Assembly: GCA_026129765.1 (NCBI GenBank)
Contig: JAHCHP010000001.1
Span: 236,330-300,329, forward strand
Reading direction: 5' to 3'
Source of the DNA: Fimbriimonadia bacterium
GTDB taxonomy: Bacteria; Armatimonadota; Fimbriimonadia; Fimbriimonadales; GBS-DC
DNA length: 64,000 bases
Shown in pieces: positions 57,551 to 64,000 of the stretch. The stretch's first letter is position 1, and the number at the start of each line of letters is the position of its first letter. A program made the position numbers and the translations under genes. The notes under the pieces are model-generated. The model saw only the letters and a list, made by a program, of their open reading frames with translations, was not told the DNA's origin and made no database searches.

Positions 57551-58420
57551 ATGCGTCAACAATTGAAAGATATGCCTTTGTCCACTGCTTTGCTCATTAT
57601 GGTCACCCTGCTTGTTTTGGCGGGCAGCGTTCATCATGTCGCCTACACCTTCAGCACTTTGGAAAATGGGAACCTCGTTTGGGGCTATATTCAGGCGCTG
57701 GGCATCGATTTGGGACTGTTGGGGCTTGCCTATGGCGTGCAATTGCGAAAACGCCAAGGACGGTCTACGCTTCCGCTGTGGAGCGTATTGGGCTTGTTGA
57801 CGTTTATCAGCGCGTATGCGAACTATTTGTATGGGGTGATGCACCAGCAGCCATTGCCCGCGCAAACCGCGTTTGATCAGGCGGTAGTGTTCTTGCGACC
57901 GTTCTTATTGTCTGTTTCGCTGCCTGTAATTATGTTCGCGTTGATCGAAATCATTGGCGAAGACCGGAACTATACTTTGAAGATCATCGAAAAAACGAGG
58001 CTCATATCGGATGAGGATGAGAGGGAAGCGCGCATGTTGGAACCGTCTGAGACTTCTCAGCCAATAACGACATCCCCGCTAAGGAGATCGGGCGAGCCTT
58101 GGGTTACAGAGAACGGGAACGGCGCGCATGCGGTGGTCTTAGCCGCTGAGCCAGTACCGGCAAAACCGGTCTCCAAGGAGCATATGATGGAACAAATTTT
58201 AATCGCGCTCGCCACTCGCCCCACGATTTCAAAATCACAGTTGGCGCGCGATTTAGGCTGCTCTCGCCAAACTTTGTATGCCTATTTGGAAGATTTGGAG
58301 CAGCGCGGGTATATTCGCCGGAGCAGCGCGGGTTACGAGACGGTGGTAACCCCGATTCCCCAAAAAGGGGCTTCTCCCCGTGAAAATACGAGTTTTTTGC
58401 AGGAACGCTTCACGCGTTGA
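57551..58420 (+). CDS. Membrane-anchored winged-HTH protein of unknown function
   Basis: The 289-residue protein has four predicted spans in its N-terminal half (about 10-33, 45-64, 76-97, 115-138), with a DUF2637/SpdB-like feel (HHVAYTFSTLENGN ... GYIQALGIDLGLLGLAYGVQLR). A charged linker (about 140-205) follows, then a winged helix-turn-helix (about 215-262: ILIALATRPTISKSQLARDLGCSRQTLYAYLEDLEQRGYIRR). An even number of spans puts the HTH in the cytoplasm. I infer a membrane-tethered regulator. Start 57551 follows GAGAGGG; the open frame extends to 57461 without a better start. Confidence 0.6.
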   Translation: MRQQLKDMPLSTALLIMVTLLVLAGSVHHVAYTFSTLENGNLVWGYIQALGIDLGLLGLAYGVQLRKRQGRSTLPLWSVLGLLTFISAYANYLYGVMHQQPLPAQTAFDQAVVFLRPFLLSVSLPVIMFALIEIIGEDRNYTLKIIEKTRLISDEDEREARMLEPSETSQPITTSPLRRSGEPWVTENGNGAHAVVLAAEPVPAKPVSKEHMMEQILIALATRPTISKSQLARDLGCSRQTLYAYLEDLEQRGYIRRSSAGYETVVTPIPQKGASPRENTSFLQERFTR

Positions 58421-58445
58421 CTTCGCGTCTTCTTTCGGGTATAAT
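58417..58445 (+). promoter_or_regulatory. Near-consensus promoter for the small LuxR-type gene
   Basis: TTGACT (58417-58422) and TATAAT (58440-58445) are 17 bp apart; this is one of the best promoter matches in the window. The -35 box overlaps the stop codon of the membrane HTH gene. Confidence 0.8.
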
Positions 58446-58478
58446 TGGAATCAGATAACCAAAGGGGGTTTACATGCT

Positions 58479-58700
58479 ATGGATTCACACCTGAAACTGA
58501 CTGAGCGCGAGCGAAACGTGCTGCGTTTGTTTGCCGAAGGAAAAAATGAATCGTCTGTCGCAGACGAATTGGGCTTGACTGGGGAAACTCTGGAAGAGAC
58601 CTCATTGAATGTTTTGCATAAGCTGTTTGCTGGTTCCCTCATGAATACGCTGCAGGACGAGGAAGTCGCTGAGGTAGAGTCGGAACTGGTTTCTGCTTAA
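58479..58700 (+). CDS. Small LuxR-type helix-turn-helix protein
   Basis: A 73-residue protein consisting of little more than a LuxR/GerE-type HTH: LTERERNVLRLFAEGKNESSVADELGLTGETLEETSLNVLHKL. The third-helix part is less canonical than usual (TLEETSLNVLHK instead of the common TVKxHxxxIxxKL). An acidic tail follows. AAAGGGGG precedes ATG 58479. It has its own strong promoter yet lies just after the membrane HTH gene. Targets are unknown. Confidence 0.7.
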   Translation: MDSHLKLTERERNVLRLFAEGKNESSVADELGLTGETLEETSLNVLHKLFAGSLMNTLQDEEVAEVESELVSA

Positions 58701-58727
58701 GGTTGCTCGATTCCAAAAAAGAAAATA

Positions 58728-58762
58728 AAACTGCTGGGAGATAGGACATCTCCCAGCAGTTT
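58728..58762. terminator. Bidirectional terminator between the LuxR-type gene and hisI
   Basis: AAACTGCTGGGAGAT and ATCTCCCAGCAGTTT form a perfect 15-bp stem with a 5-base loop, flanked by A-rich and T-containing sequence. It separates convergent genes. Confidence 0.85.
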
Positions 58763-58778
58763 CACTTTATCAGGGGGG

Positions 58779-59153
58779 CTAATTGGGCTCTGCGATGGGT
58801 TCGCCCCGGGTTTCAAAGGTTGAGGTTTGCAGGTTGATTTCCCGGTGAAAACAGCTTCGGAAGCCCGTGTGGCAGGCGGCTCCTGTCTGTTCCACCTCAA
58901 TCAGCAGGCAGTCCAAATCGCAGTCCACCCACATTCGGATCACTTTCTGCAAATGTCCGCTGGTTTCGCCTTTCAACCAAAACTGCTGGCGCGACCGGCT
59001 CCAATAGACGCAATAGCCCGATTCAATCGTGCGCTGGAGCGATTCCCGGTTCAGGTAGGCAAACATCAGGGTTTCACCGTTTCCGGCATCCCTGATAATC
59101 GCCCCGATAAGCCCGTTCGCGTCGTATTTCAGCGAATCCAAGAAGCCTTCCAT
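58779..59153 (-). CDS. hisI: Phosphoribosyl-AMP cyclohydrolase HisI
   Basis: HisI opens the purine ring of PR-AMP, the third step to histidine. The 124-residue protein has LIGAIIRDAGNGETLMFAYLNRESL, SGYCVYWSRSRQQFWLKGETSGHLQKV, and the Cys-rich VDCDLDCLLIEVEQTGAACHTG followed by SCF, the zinc site. hisE is not fused or adjacent. Its ATG follows the stop of the PKD gene as TGAATG, so it is translated by coupling; no own ribosome binding site is seen. Confidence 0.94.
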   Translation of the reverse strand: MEGFLDSLKYDANGLIGAIIRDAGNGETLMFAYLNRESLQRTIESGYCVYWSRSRQQFWLKGETSGHLQKVIRMWVDCDLDCLLIEVEQTGAACHTGFRSCFHREINLQTSTFETRGEPIAEPN

Positions 59154-60185
59154 TCAGTTGACTTGCACCATCAATTTGACCTGAGCTGGTGGTCTCAAAT
59201 TGTAAGCATCTGCCACAGTCAGGGTAACGGTATAGAGTCCTGGTTTGGGAAACCGCCTTCGAATCGTTCTCGCTTCCGCATCCACTTCATTCGCTTTTCC
59301 ATCGCCGAAGTTCCAGCGATAGACCAGCGGCGTGGAGCCACCCTCACCCATGCCTTGAAGAATCAGTTCATCATTGGCGGCAATGACGATTTTTTCGGTG
59401 GAGCGAGAGTCAAAAGTTCCCCCAACATTGCTGGCGGCAATAATAAAGCCCTTCAAGCTGCCTTCCTCGGTTGTCACACGAATTTCGCCCACATAGAAAA
59501 CACTGGGTAAATCGCCAAACATGCCCACGCGCGCGATCTGCCCGTTCGTCTCTTTCAAACCGGCAATTGCGTTGAGCGCGACGCCTATCGAGCGCCAACC
59601 GGAAGTATCGGTTCCTCTCAAAAAGTCTAAGGGAATCGTGAAGTCTACTCGTTTGCTGTCGGTGGTTTCAAGAATCACTCGGATATAAGAAAGATTGGTT
59701 CCCGTTGCGGAGCCGCCACCGCCACCACCGCCGGGTCCGCCAGGACCTCCAGGACCGCCCGGTCCTCCGGGTCCTCCAGGTCCACCTGGTCCAGGCAATC
59801 CTCCGGGTCCGCCCGGTCCGCCCGGACCTCCAAGACCTGGCGCGCCGCCACCGCCACCGCCCCCGGCGACATTCGTCACGCCCGGCAGCCGGAAGGTGAA
59901 TTGGAGAATTTTATTCGCGCCCGACCATTCGCCCTGGATGCCTGCGGGCTGGTCCAGCACAAGCCATCCTCCCGCAAAAGGACCGATTGTAGAAACCTTG
60001 AGTGAGCGGCTGCCCGTATAGCGCGTCTCCTCCGTCTCTTCGATCTTGCCAGCCCCCCAGTTCATCAACTGCATGCGTGTCTCGCTGATAGGCGCGCCTC
60101 GGTAGATCGCCACATCCGCAAACGCTCCGCTCATAAGGGCAAAGGTCGTTGTGATAACTGCCCAATGCAAAACTGATTTATTCAT
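59154..60185 (-). CDS. Secreted PKD-domain protein with a collagen-like insertion
   Basis: The 343-residue protein has a signal peptide (about 1-23), a beta-sandwich domain resembling carbohydrate-binding families (about 24-105 and 165-235), and a C-terminal PKD domain (about 255-342, RWNFGDGKANEVD ... GLYTVTLTVADAYN). Between the halves of the first domain sits an insertion of about 55 residues made of Gly-Pro-Gly triplets and poly-Gly ends (about 107-162). The insertion interrupts the domain in a loop. Function is unknown; surface adhesion or binding is plausible. Confidence 0.65.
   Translation of the reverse strand: MNKSVLHWAVITTTFALMSGAFADVAIYRGAPISETRMQLMNWGAGKIEETEETRYTGSRSLKVSTIGPFAGGWLVLDQPAGIQGEWSGANKILQFTFRLPGVTNVAGGGGGGGAPGLGGPGGPGGPGGLPGPGGPGGPGGPGGPGGPGGPGGGGGGGSATGTNLSYIRVILETTDSKRVDFTIPLDFLRGTDTSGWRSIGVALNAIAGLKETNGQIARVGMFGDLPSVFYVGEIRVTTEEGSLKGFIIAASNVGGTFDSRSTEKIVIAANDELILQGMGEGGSTPLVYRWNFGDGKANEVDAEARTIRRRFPKPGLYTVTLTVADAYNLRPPAQVKLMVQVN
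59700..59871. repeat. Triplet-repeat tract coding the collagen-like insertion
   Basis: A run of 9-base units of the type GGxCCxGGx (read on the - strand as Gly-Gly-Pro) with poly-Gly flanks. Third-position variation (GGT, GGC, GGA) shows it is not a fresh single-unit expansion, but the tract is likely unstable. Confidence 0.8.
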
Positions 60186-60271
60186 GTTTTGTGTAATGCC
60201 TCCCTGTCTTAATTGAATTCGTTTCTCAAAGCCAGTTTCCTGTTTTCGGGACGCGCGAGCGCGAAGGCTCG

Positions 60272-61399
60272 TTACGGTTCAAGTATACCAGATGGCTCAT
60301 CCCATGCTTTCAAAATATCGGCAAAAGGCGCATCGACTCGAATTGCGCGTCCGTTATGATGAACTTCTGAAGCGCGGTGACCCAAAGCGCGTAAACGCGA
60401 AAGCACTAATTGTCTGGGGGGAACCTCGCGCCCCATCCGGTCCGCAATCTCAGAAAGGTCATAGACCACCGGCAGGTCGTCCGCTTCCAGCAGCACGCGC
60501 GTCAAGAACCGCCGGGTCGCTTTGAAATACTCCTCATCCGCGGCTCGGAACATCGCAGTGACAAAATCGCGGTCATGCAGGTGTCCTAACCACAGAGGAC
60601 CGATCCAACGCACCGTCTCATACCAATCGCCTTCTTTTGCGGAAGGAACAGGAATACCGGAGCGCGCTGTGCGGTACTCCCCACTGGGTAATTGCGCAAT
60701 AAAGCCTTGACTTTCTGGATTATAATTTCGAGTGCCTTTGTGAACGCGCATCAGCGAGCGCCAAGAGTAGCCGTCGAAGACACTGAAGAGGGGATCGCCA
60801 TGCATATTGGCTTGAATCAATCGCCGTTGGAGGAAACCGATTAAAATACGCAGACCAAACTCATGACATTCGCGCCCATAGTACGCGACCGCATCATAAC
60901 TCTTCAGCGATTCTAATCTTTGCGCGCCGCAGAGAACAGGCGCGTCGGTCGCGGTCGCGTAAATCAAACCTTCCCACTTGCAAACGCCTTGAACCCAAGG
61001 GAAATAGGGGGCAGGGGTTCCGAACGGATCGATATCGACCCAGTCGAACCGGCGGTCTTCCAGGTAAAGTCTGGCTAATAGCCGCTGCGCCAAGTCGTTA
61101 CGCAGCTCCACTCGGGGGTCGTCCTTCAGGTTGGATTGCAGAATTTCGAAGGCATCCATATTGGCGTCATTTGCCAAAAGGGATTCTACTGGAGACTCGG
61201 TCAGCAACCTGCGCGTTCGCAAACCGATACCGGACATCAATTCCAACACATTCAGGGGGCGTTCTAACCGTTCCGCTTCCACCCGAGCTGCCAGCACCGC
61301 CAAGTCACGCGACAGCCGCGCGCGCGGATTGTAGAAGACACGGTTTGTGACGGGCAGCTGGAATTCGACCGCGCCCTCCTGATAGCTGTTCCATTCCAT
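60272..61399 (-). CDS. tRNA (guanine-26-N2) methyltransferase, Trm1 family
   Basis: Trm1 makes N2-methyl or N2,N2-dimethylguanosine at position 26 (and 27 in Aquifex) of tRNA. The 375-residue protein has EGAVEFQLPVTNRVFYNPRAR, a SAM site VLELMSGIGLRTRRLL, NDANMDAFEILQSNL, the hallmark WVDIDPFGTPAPYF, and TATDAPVLCGA ... YYGRECHEFGLRILIGFLQR. These match archaeal and eukaryotic Trm1. A winged helix-like C-terminus follows. Bacterial Trm1 is uncommon (known from Aquifex and some cyanobacteria). It lies 6 bp downstream of the YbdK-like gene. Confidence 0.82.
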   Translation of the reverse strand: MEWNSYQEGAVEFQLPVTNRVFYNPRARLSRDLAVLAARVEAERLERPLNVLELMSGIGLRTRRLLTESPVESLLANDANMDAFEILQSNLKDDPRVELRNDLAQRLLARLYLEDRRFDWVDIDPFGTPAPYFPWVQGVCKWEGLIYATATDAPVLCGAQRLESLKSYDAVAYYGRECHEFGLRILIGFLQRRLIQANMHGDPLFSVFDGYSWRSLMRVHKGTRNYNPESQGFIAQLPSGEYRTARSGIPVPSAKEGDWYETVRWIGPLWLGHLHDRDFVTAMFRAADEEYFKATRRFLTRVLLEADDLPVVYDLSEIADRMGREVPPRQLVLSRLRALGHRASEVHHNGRAIRVDAPFADILKAWDEPSGILEP

Positions 61400-61405
61400 A
61401 AGCGG

Positions 61406-62515
61406 TTATAAACCCTGTTTGGTCTCCTCAATGAGCGAGTCGACCACGGCATTGAGGTCTCCGCCTGCTCGTTCATAGACCGCCAGTTGACGGTCTGCGC
61501 TCGTGCCGGATTTCAAGATTTCTTGAGCGTGCATCAAGTAGTTCAAGGAGCCTAACGTGTCTGCATAAGGCGCAAGCATTTCCAATATCTCATTCAGTAA
61601 CTCAGAATAAGGGACGCTTTTACCTGCGCCAAAATCGATGAGTTCGCCATGAACGCCATGCCGCACGGCGCGCCATTTATTCTCTCGGATTAAGGAGCGC
61701 GGATAGACACGCCAAGAGCGGTTGCCCATGCGTAAGTCAACCAACATCGCGACTAACGCCTGAACCAGCGCGGTGACACAGAGTGCGTCTTCCAGGCGAG
61801 TGCATATATCGCAGACGCGAAACTCTAAGGTCTTGTATTTAGGGTGCGGGCGCGCATCCCACCAAACTTTGGTGCGGTCATCGATAATGCCTACGCGCTC
61901 TAAGGTGGTCATGTGGCTGTCATATTCGGCATAGGAGGCGAACGAGTCGGGGATACCGGTTCTCGGCAGCGTTTCAAACACGACGCTCCGGTAAGACATC
62001 AGCCCTGTTTTGCGCCCATGCCAGAAAGGCGAACTGGTGGATAACGCGAGAATGTGCGGGAGAAAATAACGCGCCTGATTCATAATATCAATAGTGAGTT
62101 CCAAGTCACCAATCCCCACATGCACATGCATCCCAAAGATCAAAAGGCGCCGCGCGATCTCTTGCATATCCTCTTCCAGCGCCTTGTAGCGCATTTGGGG
62201 CGTGATGGTTTGGTCGATCCATTTCGAGAAGGGATGGGTCGCGGCAGCGACGATGCGCTTGTCATCGCGCTCCGCCAATTCGATCAGCTCGCCGCGCAGC
62301 CTTCGCAGTTCATCTCGAACTTCCGACACATTCTCACAGACCCGGCTGCCGACTTCAATTTGAGACATCATCAGCTCCTCTTTGACCTGATCCTGCAGGC
62401 GGACACGTCCATCAGGCATGATCTTCGAGACATAAGAATCGAGCGCGCGCGATTGGGCATCGACCAGTTGATACTCTTCTTCCACGCCTAAAGTTAATGG
62501 TATGTCTTTGAACAT
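61406..62515 (-). CDS. YbdK-type carboxylate-amine ligase (GCS2 family)
   Basis: The 369-residue protein has LTLGVEEEYQLVDAQSRAL, MSQIEVGSRVCENVSEVRDELRRLR, AAATHPFSKW, FGMHVHVGI and WWDARPHPKYKTLEFRVCDICT, the GCS2 core. Members make gamma-glutamyl bonds weakly in vitro; the physiological product is often unknown. GAGG precedes the start. It is the first gene of a two-gene unit with the Trm1-type gene. Not a true GshA by context, since no gshB is near. Confidence 0.87.
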   Translation of the reverse strand: MFKDIPLTLGVEEEYQLVDAQSRALDSYVSKIMPDGRVRLQDQVKEELMMSQIEVGSRVCENVSEVRDELRRLRGELIELAERDDKRIVAAATHPFSKWIDQTITPQMRYKALEEDMQEIARRLLIFGMHVHVGIGDLELTIDIMNQARYFLPHILALSTSSPFWHGRKTGLMSYRSVVFETLPRTGIPDSFASYAEYDSHMTTLERVGIIDDRTKVWWDARPHPKYKTLEFRVCDICTRLEDALCVTALVQALVAMLVDLRMGNRSWRVYPRSLIRENKWRAVRHGVHGELIDFGAGKSVPYSELLNEILEMLAPYADTLGSLNYLMHAQEILKSGTSADRQLAVYERAGGDLNAVVDSLIEETKQGL

Positions 62516-62693
62516 AATTTGACCTCAACTCATCCAAGAAAGGATTAGGGATAGCGCGCTCGATTCCTGCTCAAAGAAACGGCTATCTCGTAAAAATACG
62601 GGTTTTTAATCATGCATCGCGCCGCACAGCCTGAATTGAGATAAAATATTATGAGGAGACCCTGTCTCTCATTCATGAAAAGGAGGATTCACC

Positions 62694-63563
62694 ATGTTTA
62701 AGTTTCGCTCTTTGGGCGTTGGCGCAGTCGTTTTAGCTATATCAGGCGCGCTGACTCATGCCCAACCTGTTGTTTTCTCGGATGGTTTTGAAAGTTACAC
62801 GCCGAACCAAGCCGCTCCGCTGGAGCCTTGGGGCTTGTTCGCCGGAACGAACGTCATTAAAGGCAACATCAACAATAATCCCGCTTATGTCCATAGTGGA
62901 CAACAGTCTTACATCGAGCCGATTGCTGGAGAACTGCGCAAAGGCTACCGAATCGGAACGGACAATTTCAGCCCTCAGTCGTTTGCCGTGATGGACTTCT
63001 GGATGTATGACGATATGTTCGCGACAGGACAGACCGGGCGCGCAGACGTGCATGGCGGTGAAGTGCGTGTCTATCAGGGAACCGCTCCCACCGGCGACTT
63101 CACCAATACGGGCTGCAACTTCCTGTTCGCGATTGGCGTGAACACCGCTGCGCCTGCGGGTGAAGTGCCGAACCGTTTCACCAACTACCTTTTCCGGGTT
63201 GTGAGCTTGTCAGGCGGTAACTTCGCGAGCCGCTATTTCGATTTAGAAGTTCCCCGCGTTCAAGGGTGGCATAACTTCCAGATCATGTATGATGCTCGAG
63301 GCGCTGAGGTTAGTATGGAGTTCCGTTATGCGGGCGGCGCGAGCAACACGACCATGACCAAAAATTTCTCCTTCGCACCCAATGCGGATCGGGATAAGGA
63401 TGTGGACCTCATCGCTCTGGGTTTTGGCGTGCCATTTAGTTCATCCGACCTGGGTACCGCCGCTTATGACGATGTGACATTGTATGGTGTGCCGGAACCT
63501 GCCAGCATGATCGCTCTAAGCGCAGGGCTGCTGGGCTTGGCAGCTCGTCGTCGACGCCGATAA
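62694..63563 (+). CDS. PEP-CTERM secreted protein (2)
   Basis: The 289-residue protein has a signal peptide (about 1-23), an extended beta-rich body (FSDGFESYTPNQAAPLEPWG at its start, a pattern seen in concanavalin-like secreted proteins), and a tail VPEPASMIALSAGLLGL followed by AARRRRR. The tail matches the sorting signal of the protein at 40340-41065 closely. AAGGAGGA precedes the start. It ends 19 bp before a strong hairpin. Confidence 0.8.
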   Translation: MFKFRSLGVGAVVLAISGALTHAQPVVFSDGFESYTPNQAAPLEPWGLFAGTNVIKGNINNNPAYVHSGQQSYIEPIAGELRKGYRIGTDNFSPQSFAVMDFWMYDDMFATGQTGRADVHGGEVRVYQGTAPTGDFTNTGCNFLFAIGVNTAAPAGEVPNRFTNYLFRVVSLSGGNFASRYFDLEVPRVQGWHNFQIMYDARGAEVSMEFRYAGGASNTTMTKNFSFAPNADRDKDVDLIALGFGVPFSSSDLGTAAYDDVTLYGVPEPASMIALSAGLLGLAARRRRR

Positions 63564-63581
63564 CTGTCTTTGTTAGCTTGG

Positions 63582-63612
63582 TTCACCCTTGCCTTGTTAT
63601 GGCAAGGGTGAA
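63582..63612. terminator. Bidirectional terminator between the PEP-CTERM gene and nnrD
   Basis: TTCACCCTTGCC and GGCAAGGGTGAA form a perfect 12-bp stem with a 7-base loop, between two convergent genes. Confidence 0.8.
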
Positions 63613-63633
63613 TATTCAAGTCTGCAAGTCGAG

Positions 63634-64000
63634 TTAAATTCCCAGACTCAATTCACTGGCAGTAAAATTCCCTCGCTCTTTTAACCGAACGGCGGTTTGC
63701 GCATGCCAGTATGCCGCGCAGGCAGCGGCTAAATCGGGCTTAAGCCCTTGCGCCATCAAGCCGGCGATCATACCAGAAAGGGTGTCACCCGACCCCGCGG
63801 TTCCCAAAGACGGCTCCGCGAACGGGTTAATCCAGACACCTCGCGTATGCGCAATGAGCGTATAGGCTCCTTTCAACAGAGCATGGCAGCGGTATCTTTC
63901 GCGCAACAGGGGAGCCGATTGCAGACGCGCCGCTTGAATATCGGATGTGCTGACCCCTAAGAGCCGCGCTGCTTCACCCGGATGGGGCGTCAGGATCACT
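63634..64000 (-). CDS. nnrD: ADP/ATP-dependent NAD(P)H-hydrate dehydratase (NnrD), C-terminal part
   Basis: The gene runs off the right edge; only the last ~122 residues are seen. They show LTPHPGEAARLLG and the nucleotide-binding GTAGSGDTLSGMIAGLMAQG, both diagnostic of the YjeF C-terminal (carbohydrate kinase-like) domain that repairs NADHX and NADPHX. Whether the epimerase domain is fused upstream cannot be seen. The Met at 63999 is internal to the domain, not the start. Confidence 0.88.
   Translation of the reverse strand, partial: VILTPHPGEAARLLGVSTSDIQAARLQSAPLLRERYRCHALLKGAYTLIAHTRGVWINPFAEPSLGTAGSGDTLSGMIAGLMAQGLKPDLAAACAAYWHAQTAVRLKERGNFTASELSLGI

Noticed and set aside
59695..60021. 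Pro-rich collagen-like frame on the + strand
   Set aside because: The complement of Gly-Gly-Pro codons also reads as Gly-Pro-Pro; the frame has no signal peptide or ribosome binding site, and the - strand frame has flanking domains.
1..64000. tRNA genes, rRNA, CRISPR arrays, insertion sequences
   Set aside because: I looked for T-loop GGTTCGAATCC-type sequence, direct repeat-spacer arrays and transposase motifs in gaps and found none.

Overview
The window most likely comes from a diderm bacterium of moderately high GC, and Armatimonadota fits best. The envelope genes mix two worlds. There is an outer-membrane secretin and an LptF/LptG-type permease (diderm traits), while the division cluster carries DUF881 and DUF1290/Sbp genes (known mainly from monoderm and other Terrabacteria lineages). 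MurE has the DNPR motif of meso-diaminopimelate enzymes, and two secreted proteins end in PEP-CTERM tails. This placement is inferred from gene content. I saw no rRNA, tRNA, CRISPR array, insertion sequence or prophage.

Layout. 1-9730 (+): the end of an ExeA-like ATPase and an excisionase-type HTH protein lead into a type IV pilus operon (pilM, pilN, pilO, a pilP-like gene, pilQ, pilB), followed by an HDOD protein, a CheY-like regulator and a small membrane protein. 9731-15400 (mostly +): purA, a small conserved gene, a VanW-family gene (-), folE2, an M32 carboxypeptidase and an A+T-rich nucleotidyltransferase/partner pair. 15504-35257 (-): a secreted protein and then a nearly complete dcw cluster, transcribed mraZ, rsmH, ftsL, ftsI, murE, murF, mraY, murD, ftsW, murG, murC-ddl (one fused gene), ftsQ, DUF881, sbp, ftsA, ftsZ. 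It starts from a strong promoter, is mostly coupled by 4-base ATGA overlaps, and lacks murB. 35508-41065: folK overlapping a pilC-like gene, then four small or secreted-protein genes (zinc ribbon, LamG-dockerin, fibre-like, PEP-CTERM). 41219-49149 (-): hpt, scpB, a membrane zinc-ribbon gene, an lptF/lptG-type gene, a ceramidase-SCP2 fusion, a TlpA-like thioredoxin, pyrF, a DUF1992 gene and trpE. 49228-64000: xerC overlapping hslV (no hslU), two tandem Tat-exported Gfo/Idh/MocA oxidoreductases, an RraB-like gene, purD, a superoxide dismutase with two plausible starts, a tiny lipoprotein, a PfkB kinase, a membrane-tethered HTH protein beside a small LuxR-type HTH protein, hisI, a PKD protein with a collagen-like insertion, a Trm1-type tRNA methyltransferase, a YbdK-type ligase, a PEP-CTERM protein and the end of an NAD(P)HX dehydratase.

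The genes form three working groups: surface motility (T4P machine plus likely HDOD/receiver control), septal peptidoglycan synthesis (dcw), and scattered purine, pyrimidine, folate, Trp and His steps. Intergenic gaps repeatedly hold short palindromes and a dispersed repeat related to TGTCATnCnGAGCGnAGC. One copy has split the dcw cluster between rsmH and ftsL.

I did not find a clear-cut new defence or biosynthetic system. The most notable points are a recurrent arrangement suggesting leaderless transcripts (a -10 hexamer 6-9 bases before the start codon, no Shine-Dalgarno), a SOD gene that could make exported and cytosolic forms, a Trm1 enzyme in a bacterium, the MurC-Ddl fusion, and a membrane-anchored HTH protein.
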